Made by a program: the position numbers and the translations under genes. A stretch of 19,553 nucleotides of DNA from CAZRZN01 sp964604565 (lineage in GTDB: Bacteria; Pseudomonadota; Alphaproteobacteria; Rhodobacterales; Rhodobacteraceae): NCBI GenBank assembly GCA_964604565.1, contig CAZRZN010000057.1:1-19553 (forward strand), in the 5' to 3' direction. Under the pieces are notes generated by a model that saw only the letters and a program-made list of their open reading frames with translations, was not told the origin of the DNA and made no database searches. Positions 14,123-19,553 of this stretch are shown here, one piece after another (positions within the stretch are counted from its first letter, which is position 1; each line of letters begins with the position of its first letter).

Positions 14123-15331
14123 TCAGGCCCGTCCCAGAACCAGAACCGCGTTCAATCCGCCAAAGGCAAAGGCGTTTGACAACACAACGTCGACATGCGC
14201 CTCGCGCGCCACATTGGGAACCACGTCCAATGCGCACTCCGGGTCTGGTTCTTCGTATCCGATTGTCGGGGCGATCACCCCGTGATTGAGCGCCATCAAA
14301 CAGGCCAGCAATTCCACGGCCCCGGTGCCACCGATCAGATGGCCATGCATCGACTTGGTCGATGAGATCATCAGGTCGTCGGCATGGGTGCCAAAGACAT
14401 CCGCCACAGCGGCGCATTCGGTCTTGTCGTTGGCCGCAGTGCCGGTGCCGTGGGCGTTGATGTAGCCCACCCGCGCATGGGCCACGCGCGCGTCCTTCAA
14501 CGCGCCGGATATGGCCCGCGCAGCGCCCTGTTTCGACGGCATCACGATATCCGCCGCATCCGAGGTCATGGCAAAGCCCAGAACCTCGCCAAGGATTGTC
14601 GCGCCACGCGCCCGCGCATGTTCATAATCCTCGAACACGAACACGCCAGCGCCCTCGCCCTGTACCATGCCGTTCCGGGTGGCCGAAAACGGGCGGCACG
14701 CATCCTTGGACATGACGCGCAGGCCTTCCCATGCCTTGACACCCCCGAAACATAGCATCGATTCGGACCCGCCCGTGATCATCGCGGTGCACAAGCCGGT
14801 GCGGATCATCTGAAACGCCTGCCCCATGGCGTGATTGGAGCTGGCACAGGCGGATGCAACGGTAAAACTTGGCCCCTTGACGTTGAATTCCATGCTGACA
14901 TGGCTGGCCGCGGCATTGTTCATCAACTTGGGCACCACGAAAGGATGCACCCGGTTCTTGCCCTCTTCATAGACGGCGCGGTAATTGTCATCCTGCGTGT
15001 TCAGCCCACCGCCGGAATTGCCGAACACAACGCCCGAAGTGTTGGCAAGATCGCCCGCGAACACCAACCCGGACTGGGCCACGGCCTCGCGCGCGGCCAA
15101 AAGGGTGAATTGAGTGAACCGGTCATACAAAGACAATTGCTGGCGATTGAACACCTGCTCCGGGTCGAAATCCTTGACCTGCCCGCCGATCCGGATGGCC
15201 AGCCGCTCGACATCGCGGAACTCCAGATCCGAGATGCCGCAGCGTCCCTCGCGCATGGCCTCATAGGTGCCGGGAACATCCTGCCCGAGCGGATTGATCG
15301 TCCCCGCCCCGGTGATGACGACCCTGTTCAC
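14123..15331 (-). CDS. beta-ketoacyl-ACP synthase, KAS II (FabF) type
   Basis: This is a condensing enzyme that extends an acyl chain on an acyl carrier protein by two carbons. The 402-residue thiolase-fold product has the Cys-His-His triad: C162 in TVASACASSNHA, H294 in INAHGTGTAANDKTE, and H331 with K326 in KSMHGHLIGGTGAVE. The sequence is FabF-like but departs from the housekeeping type, for instance CASSNH in place of CASGAH. The start is a GTG at 15331 overlapping the stop of the acyl carrier protein gene (GTGA). That coupling and the lpxD-like gene upstream suggest it serves a dedicated acyl chain and not bulk fatty-acid synthesis. I infer this from context only. Confidence 0.9.
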   Translation of the reverse strand: MNRVVITGAGTINPLGQDVPGTYEAMREGRCGISDLEFRDVERLAIRIGGQVKDFDPEQVFNRQQLSLYDRFTQFTLLAAREAVAQSGLVFAGDLANTSGVVFGNSGGGLNTQDDNYRAVYEEGKNRVHPFVVPKLMNNAAASHVSMEFNVKGPSFTVASACASSNHAMGQAFQMIRTGLCTAMITGGSESMLCFGGVKAWEGLRVMSKDACRPFSATRNGMVQGEGAGVFVFEDYEHARARGATILGEVLGFAMTSDAADIVMPSKQGAARAISGALKDARVAHARVGYINAHGTGTAANDKTECAAVADVFGTHADDLMISSTKSMHGHLIGGTGAVELLACLMALNHGVIAPTIGYEEPDPECALDVVPNVAREAHVDVVLSNAFAFGGLNAVLVLGRA

Positions 15332-15588
15332 GTTTTTTGCTCGGCGATCAGTTTTTCGATGCCCTCGACAATCTTGGCGACCGAAGAAATGTCGAAGTCG
15401 GATTCCGTCGGGTCGTTGGCGTTGAAGGGAACGGAGATGTCGAACCGTTCCTCTATGGCAAAGATCGATTCAACCAGCCCCAGAGAGTCGATCCCCAGTT
15501 CTTCGGGCGTGCTTTCCATTGACACGTCCGAGACATCGAGCATCGCCTGGTCGGCGATGATCTCTACCACCTGTTTCTTGACGTCCAT
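15328..15588 (-). CDS. acyl carrier protein (AcpXL-like)
   Basis: This 86-residue acidic helical protein has the phosphopantetheine attachment motif LGIDSLGLVE (31-40), with S35 as the modified serine. It is longer and less uniform than the housekeeping AcpP (about 78 residues). The loop PFNANDPTESDFD before the last helices is atypical. Specialised carriers of this kind, such as rhizobial AcpXL, deliver very-long-chain acyl groups to lipid A, which would fit its place between an LpxD-like acyltransferase (36 bases upstream) and a condensing enzyme (4-base overlap). Whether it is a true AcpXL cannot be settled by eye. GAGG lies 8 bases before the ATG. Confidence 0.92.
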   Translation of the reverse strand: MDVKKQVVEIIADQAMLDVSDVSMESTPEELGIDSLGLVESIFAIEERFDISVPFNANDPTESDFDISSVAKIVEGIEKLIAEQKT

Positions 15589-15624
15589 CGCTCCGGCCTC
15601 ACACTTCTCAGAACTGACGAGTAT

Positions 15625-16719
15625 CTAGTCATTTCCCATGAGCTTTGAAACCGCTTTCTTGAGGTCTGCGACGTCGCGGAACAGGCGCGGCAGCCGGCGC
15701 AGGCCCTTGTAGGATTCGACATGGGCATCCATTTTCATCGCCGGATAGCCCAGCATCACGCGCCCCGCCGGAACATTGCTGAGCACAACCGACGCCCCGC
15801 CAAGGATTGCGCGGTCGCCGATGGTCAGATTGTCCGATACGCCGACCTTTCCCGCCATCACGACCGCGTCGCCGACCACAACCGATCCCGCAATCGCAAC
15901 ATGCGCGCAGATCAGGCAATCACGGCCCAGAACGACATTGTGACCAATCTGCACGAGGTTGTCGATCTTGGTCCCATCGCCGATCCGCGTGTCGCGGATC
16001 GTGCCCTTGTCAATCGTGGTGCCGGCCCCGATCTCCACGTCATGGCCGATCGTCACGGCGCCCAGGCTGGCAATCCGCACCCATGCCTGCACGTGATCGG
16101 TGCCCGCCCCCCCAAGCGAAGCGCGCGCCCGCTCTACACCGGACACCTCCGGCGTCACGAAGGAAAACCCATCGCCGCCGATCAGCGCGCCGGTCTGCAC
16201 GATAACCCGATCACCGATGTGGACCCGCGCCATGATGCGCACGCCGGCATGTACCAGCCCTGATTGGCCGATCCGGGCATCCGCCCCGACATAGGTTTGC
16301 GGTCCGATCACGGTCCCGGCGCCGATGCGCGCTCCCGCCTCGATCACTGCCAGTGGTCCGACGGATACGCCCTCTCCCAGTTCGGCCGCGGGGTGGACAA
16401 CGGCAGAGGGATGGATCCCATGGGAATAGCCATGCCCCGGATCCATCATCGCAGTCAGGCCCGAGAGCGCATAGCGCGGACGGTCAGGAAGCACCGCTGC
16501 CTCCAGCCCAAGAGCGCGCCAATCCGCCCCGGCCCACAACAGCGCCGCCCGCGCATTCCCTCGGAACAGCGCTTCGGCATATTCCGGCTTTGTGGCCAAC
16601 GCCATATGGTGGCGATCGCAATCGCCCGGTTCCGAAAGACCGGTCACCCGGATCGACCCGTCGCCCTCGGTAAGCAGCCCAAGGGACCGGGCGATCTCGG
16701 CGATGGAATAGTCAGTCAT
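15625..16719 (-). CDS. lpxD: LpxD-like UDP-3-O-acylglucosamine N-acyltransferase
   Basis: LpxD transfers a 3-hydroxyacyl chain from acyl carrier protein to the 2-amino group of UDP-3-O-acyl-glucosamine in lipid A synthesis. The 364-residue product has an N-terminal uridine-binding domain (about 1-98), a left-handed beta-helix of hexapeptide repeats (about 100-320) and a C-terminal helix. The family block TTIDKGTIRDTRIGDGTKIDNLVQIGHN (234-261) holds the catalytic H260, and GGDGF (181-185) precedes a longer loop. The usual lpx-cluster neighbours (bamA, fabZ, lpxA, lpxB) are absent, so this may be a second copy or a paralogue with a different substrate. The ATG at 16719 has GGGAG 5 bases upstream. 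That site is buried in a hairpin. Confidence 0.88.
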   Translation of the reverse strand: MTDYSIAEIARSLGLLTEGDGSIRVTGLSEPGDCDRHHMALATKPEYAEALFRGNARAALLWAGADWRALGLEAAVLPDRPRYALSGLTAMMDPGHGYSHGIHPSAVVHPAAELGEGVSVGPLAVIEAGARIGAGTVIGPQTYVGADARIGQSGLVHAGVRIMARVHIGDRVIVQTGALIGGDGFSFVTPEVSGVERARASLGGAGTDHVQAWVRIASLGAVTIGHDVEIGAGTTIDKGTIRDTRIGDGTKIDNLVQIGHNVVLGRDCLICAHVAIAGSVVVGDAVVMAGKVGVSDNLTIGDRAILGGASVVLSNVPAGRVMLGYPAMKMDAHVESYKGLRRLPRLFRDVADLKKAVSKLMGND

Positions 16720-16723
16720 GTGA

Positions 16724-16756
16724 TCTCCCGGACAAAGCCTTGCGCGGTCCGGGAGA
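16724..16756 (-). promoter_or_regulatory. hairpin sequestering the lpxD-like ribosome binding site
   Basis: On the minus strand TCTCCCGGAC (16756-16747) pairs perfectly over 10 bp with GTCCGGGAGA (16733-16724) around a 13-base loop. The 3' arm contains the GGGAG that serves as Shine-Dalgarno for the ATG at 16719. The stop of the upstream transpeptidase gene is 4 bases before the hairpin. There is no T-run, so it is unlikely to be a simple terminator. Translational control or transcript processing is more likely. Confidence 0.6.
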
Positions 16757-16759
16757 GGT

Positions 16760-18385
16760 TTAACTGCGGCTTGCCCGCAGGGCCACCCCTTCGTTGGACA
16801 GGGCACGCCAGAGGATCGCATCGCGCCCATAGACGTCAGGACGGTAGTTCATGTGTCCTTTGGCCTTGGTAAAGGCGGTGCGGTAGATAAGATGCACCGG
16901 AACCGGCTGATCCAGCATGACCTTAGTATTCTCGCCCGACCGCAGGATATTCTGGAAATAATATTCCGGATCGTCGACTTGCCGTGCCAGAAGCGCATAG
17001 GCGAAGTCATGCGGATCGTCGAGACGGATACAACCGTGGCTGAAGGTGCGCACCTCGCGGGCAAAAAGATGCTGCGACGGCGTGTCATGCAGATAGATCG
17101 CATATTTGTTGGGGAACATGAACTTCACGGTTCCCAAAGCATTGCCCGGCCCCGGCGGCTGACGCATGGAAAACGGGAAATTGCCGGACGACGCGTAGGC
17201 AAAGGCCCGTTCGCGGCTGACCACTTGGTTCAGATGGTCGATAACCTGAAGGTGTCCGTTGGCATAGGGGTTGCTGCGCAGGGCGGGCAGATACTGGCCG
17301 ACAATGATCGAGCGTGGAATATACCAATAGGGATTGATGACCATATGTTCCATCACATCGGAGAATTCCGGCGTGCGGCGGTCGCGATCCTGCGCGCCGA
17401 TCACCGATTTCGTCTCGAAGGTCAGCTTGTCGTCATCGATGATCTGCGCATGGTAATCGACCAGATTGACCAGCACATGCCGTTTGCCCCGCCCTTCCGG
17501 CAGGTTCAGCCAGCGTTCGCGCTCCATCGCCACCATGATCGACTTCAGCCGTTCTTCGGGGGCGGTGTTGATCGCGCGCATGGTCGACGGACCGGCGACG
17601 CCATCCGCGGGCAGGGCATTATCCTCTTGAAATTCGCGCACCGCCGCCTCGATGTTGCCATCGTAGGTCATGCTCAGGGAGGGCTGGAGATAGCCCATGG
17701 CCGTCAACCGGTCGCGCAGCGCGACCACGGCATTTCCGGACTGGCCCGGGCTCAGCCGTCCGGCCGGCACCACCTGCCCCCAGCCGCCATGTTGAATCCT
17801 GTGCTCAAGGCGCAATTTGGACCGCATCAAGCGGGTGTATTCGGGGCTCGAGGGAACAAGGCTCCGCATGACAGCCGCAGGATCTTCCTCGACGAGGCGC
17901 GTCAGCAAGACTTCGGCATCACGGCGCGGCGCATCGCGCTTGATGTCGTCGATCACCGCGTTGGGGTCCAGAATACCCGATTGCAGATCATGGGCAAAGC
18001 GGAGGAACGTGTTGGTAAGTTCGATTTCCAGACGTCCGCGCGCACGCCCATCCGTGGCTTGCGCCATGCGCTGCAACAGCCGGTCTGCATCATAGCGCCC
18101 CGCCGGGAGACCATGATCATCCGCAAGCGAAAAGGCGTCCACCAGCGCAAGACGTCGCGCCCGGTCCGACTCGTCCGCGCCAGTCCAGATCGGCGCGAAG
18201 TCGCGTGCCCGGTAGAAGGCGGCCATGCTGTCGTTGTCGGCGACGTTTTCGGCAACCGCCTGCTTGAAGGCCGTTACCTTGAAAGCAAACCCGGTCTCGG
18301 CCTCGGCGGGGCCCACAGAACTCAGCCCGACCACACCACACAAAGACACGGCGCGGAGGACGGTTCGCGCATCCAATCGACTCAT
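16760..18385 (-). CDS. periplasmic L,D-transpeptidase, YcbB (LdtD) type
   Basis: YcbB-type enzymes link two meso-diaminopimelate residues to form 3-3 peptidoglycan crosslinks. The 541-residue precursor has a Sec signal peptide (hydrophobic core about 8-24, cleavage likely after PAEA at 29), a scaffold domain, a peptidoglycan-binding domain (about 213-275, with NIEAAVREFQEDNALPADGVAG) and a YkuD catalytic domain. The YkuD domain carries H433 in YLHDTPSQHLF and nucleophile C452 in FSHGCIRLDDP. The ATG at 18385 was chosen because AAGGA lies 8 bases upstream and the signal peptide begins there. A longer frame to 18454 would bury the signal. It is 40 bases from the lpxD-like gene on the same strand and divergent from a MepK-type endopeptidase. 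Confidence 0.94.
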   Translation of the reverse strand: MSRLDARTVLRAVSLCGVVGLSSVGPAEAETGFAFKVTAFKQAVAENVADNDSMAAFYRARDFAPIWTGADESDRARRLALVDAFSLADDHGLPAGRYDADRLLQRMAQATDGRARGRLEIELTNTFLRFAHDLQSGILDPNAVIDDIKRDAPRRDAEVLLTRLVEEDPAAVMRSLVPSSPEYTRLMRSKLRLEHRIQHGGWGQVVPAGRLSPGQSGNAVVALRDRLTAMGYLQPSLSMTYDGNIEAAVREFQEDNALPADGVAGPSTMRAINTAPEERLKSIMVAMERERWLNLPEGRGKRHVLVNLVDYHAQIIDDDKLTFETKSVIGAQDRDRRTPEFSDVMEHMVINPYWYIPRSIIVGQYLPALRSNPYANGHLQVIDHLNQVVSRERAFAYASSGNFPFSMRQPPGPGNALGTVKFMFPNKYAIYLHDTPSQHLFAREVRTFSHGCIRLDDPHDFAYALLARQVDDPEYYFQNILRSGENTKVMLDQPVPVHLIYRTAFTKAKGHMNYRPDVYGRDAILWRALSNEGVALRASRS

Positions 18386-18597
18386 CGCAAATTCCTTCTT
18401 TTCAACAACTTTCGCCATAAAACACTTTGCAGAGAATGAACGACATCTGTCCACTCACAATTTCGCCAAGCTCTCGGTCAAAGCCTGACCGTGTCCGACC
18501 CCGCCAAACCAGCGCATTCGGGCCACATTCACAGGTCCTTGAGCAGGTTTCTGCCACTTCTCACTTGATCATTACAGAACGTGACAAATCACTCTTT

Positions 18598-18625
18598 TTG
18601 CCAGAAACGATTCGTGTCATAAAAA
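18598..18625 (+). promoter_or_regulatory. candidate promoter in the 328-base divergent region
   Basis: TTGCCA (18598-18603) and TAAAAA (18620-18625) with a 16-base spacer are a fair promoter for the endopeptidase gene 89 bases downstream. The region 18386-18713 is more AT-rich than its flanks and must also hold the promoter of the minus-strand transpeptidase, for which I see no convincing match. I see no gene in this stretch. Confidence 0.35.
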
Positions 18626-18713
18626 ATCAAGACATCTGGGGATAGATGGCAGGCAGCGCACAACGATGCGCTTCGAATTGTAAACTCACGGCGACTACGG
18701 GACAGGCGTTCAC

Positions 18714-19283
18714 ATGACAAAGACGACTTCAGGCAGCATTTCGCGCCGCGGACTTCTTGGTGCATTCGCCGCAACTGCGGTTGCAGCGGCGCCGACATAC
18801 TCTAACGCGGCAGGTTTTCTTCGCGGCGGCGGCGATGTGCGACGGATCCGCATGTATTCGGGACGGACCGGTGAGCGGCTCAACATGATCTACTGGGTCG
18901 AAGGCGATTACCTTGCCGACGCGATCCGGGAGGTCAATTTTTTCATGCGCGACTGGCGCACGGACGGGGTGATCGGCATTGATACCCGGACGATCGACCT
19001 GATGGCTGCGGCCCACAACCTGATGGATGTGTCTGAACCTTACATGCTGATCTCCGGCTATCGCAGCCCGGAAACCAATGCGATGCTACGGTCCAGGTCA
19101 TCTGGGGTGGCCAAGAATTCGCGTCACCTTCTCGGACAGGCAGCGGATCTGAGGCTGTCTACCCGTTCGGTTGGACAGATCGCGCGCGCTGCGGCTGCAT
19201 GTCATGCAGGTGGCGTCGGTCGCTACAGCCGGTCAGATTTCGTTCACATGGATTGCGGCCCGGTTCGCAGCTGGGGCAGCTAG
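18714..19283 (+). CDS. Tat-exported DUF882/MepK-type murein endopeptidase
   Basis: This is a 189-residue zinc peptidase-like protein (M15-related, DUF882/YcbK). The N-terminus has a twin-arginine signal (SRRGLL, 10-15) followed by an alanine-rich segment to about residue 33, so it is exported folded to the periplasm. The metal-site pattern is complete: H138 and D145 in SRHLLGQAADL, and H178 in DFVHMDCG. The SGYRSPETN block (114-122) is typical. In E. coli the homologous MepK cuts 3-3 crosslinks made by L,D-transpeptidases and its gene is next to ycbB. Here the gene is divergent from a YcbB-type enzyme, which supports the same pairing. A strong terminator follows the stop. Confidence 0.92.
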   Translation: MTKTTSGSISRRGLLGAFAATAVAAAPTYSNAAGFLRGGGDVRRIRMYSGRTGERLNMIYWVEGDYLADAIREVNFFMRDWRTDGVIGIDTRTIDLMAAAHNLMDVSEPYMLISGYRSPETNAMLRSRSSGVAKNSRHLLGQAADLRLSTRSVGQIARAAAACHAGGVGRYSRSDFVHMDCGPVRSWGS

Positions 19284-19326
19284 GCCTCCTCTCGCCATCA
19301 AGTCTATCTTGGGTCATCCCACCCAG

Positions 19327-19357
19327 AAGCGCCCGCAAAGGGCGCTTTTCTTTTTTC
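19327..19357 (+). terminator. rho-independent terminator
   Basis: AAGCGCCC (19327-19334) pairs perfectly with GGGCGCTT (19340-19347) around the loop GCAAA, and the T-rich run TTTTCTTTTTT follows. It lies 44 bases after the stop of the endopeptidase gene and ends that transcript. Confidence 0.9.
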
Positions 19358-19373
19358 TGCATAGACCCCGCTT

Positions 19374-19386
19374 TGCACATTGTGCA
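19374..19386. repeat. 13-base palindrome between terminator and tRNA
   Basis: TGCACA-T-TGTGCA is a perfect 6-bp dyad around a single central base. It lies in the 145-base interval between the terminator and the tRNA 3' end, where no gene is visible. It may be an operator or chance; nothing ties it to a gene. Confidence 0.25.
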
Positions 19387-19502
19387 GTCATGAATTCCTT
19401 ACGAGCTGAGTATCGACGTTTGCCGCGCGTCTAAAATTTCAACGCGAGGAAGCCGCTAGGGTTCCATGATATGACCGGATTTTTTTTGAAAAGGGTATGA
19501 AG

Positions 19503-19553
19503 TGGCGCGGTTGACGGGGCTCGAACCCGCGACCCCCGGCGTGACAGGCCGGT
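19503..19553 (-). tRNA. tRNA-Asp(GUC), 3' part, runs off the right edge
   Basis: The minus strand shows the anticodon stem-loop CCGGC-CUGUCAC-GCCGG with anticodon GUC at 19545-19543. The T arm contains GGGTTCGAGCCCC. The acceptor strand CAACCGC (19513-19507) is followed by discriminator G (19506) and an encoded CCA (19505-19503). The G discriminator is expected for tRNA-Asp. The D arm and 5' acceptor strand lie beyond position 19553. G34 in this anticodon is the base replaced by queuosine, the target of GluQ. Confidence 0.93.

Noticed and set aside
16853..18439. A 528-codon plus-strand frame opposite the L,D-transpeptidase gene
   Set aside because: It is the mirror of a well-supported gene with signal peptide and catalytic motif. 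It has no ribosome binding site and no recognisable domain.
1..19553. CRISPR arrays, insertion sequences, prophage or integrase genes
   Set aside because: No direct-repeat array, transposase or integrase motif or long terminal inverted repeat was seen on either strand. The tRNA at the right edge shows no attachment-site duplication inside the window.

Overview
The window reads as a chromosomal segment of an alphaproteobacterium of the Rhodobacteraceae (Roseobacter group). The support is a GC-rich coding bias, CtrA beside its inhibitor SciP, a LexA operator of the alphaproteobacterial direct-repeat type (GTTC-N7-GTTC), a folate-dependent TrmFO, and a hairpin plus 'CCCGGGAGGTATTTT' intergenic element of a kind I associate with this family. 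No phage, transposon, CRISPR or plasmid gene was seen; this is mostly housekeeping DNA with a few unusual spots.

Layout. 1-1571: speD-speE (spermidine synthesis from S-adenosylmethionine), overlapping by 4 bases, preceded by a leader with a perfect 7-bp hairpin. 1585-2080: the intergenic repeat and a PaaI-type thioesterase whose stop codon lies inside it. 2135-5841: a co-directional run of an ECHDC3-like crotonase, trmFO, a small class I methyltransferase and gluQ. 5895-6774: divergent hisI and an IscU-like protein that lacks the third scaffold cysteine. 6775-7305: a segment without an obvious large gene. It holds a compact minus-strand unit: overlapping SOS boxes, a CtrA-like site, a 40-residue single-span membrane protein and a strong terminator.

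7306-12683 (minus): sciP, ctrA, ligA and recG, so the master cell-cycle regulator and its inhibitor are followed by a DNA ligase and a branch-migration helicase, with the SOS/CtrA-marked small gene next downstream. 12807-13946: mnmA, divergent from sciP with a good promoter. 14123-18385 (minus): a probable operon of a periplasmic YcbB-type L,D-transpeptidase, an LpxD-like acyltransferase, a dedicated acyl carrier protein and a KAS II-type condensing enzyme. A 10-bp perfect hairpin covers the ribosome binding site of the lpxD-like gene. 18714-19283: divergent to the transpeptidase, a Tat-exported MepK/DUF882-type endopeptidase, so a maker and a probable cutter of 3-3 peptidoglycan crosslinks lie back to back. 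19503-19553: the 3' part of a tRNA-Asp(GUC) running off the right edge.

The most interesting item is the small SOS-controlled membrane protein at 7006-7128. By regulation and architecture (not by sequence) it resembles Caulobacter SidA, a tiny LexA-controlled inner-membrane division inhibitor, and a CtrA-type site lies next to its LexA boxes. The second is the cell-envelope operon with its sequestered ribosome binding site. All assignments come from reading the sequence; no database search was run.
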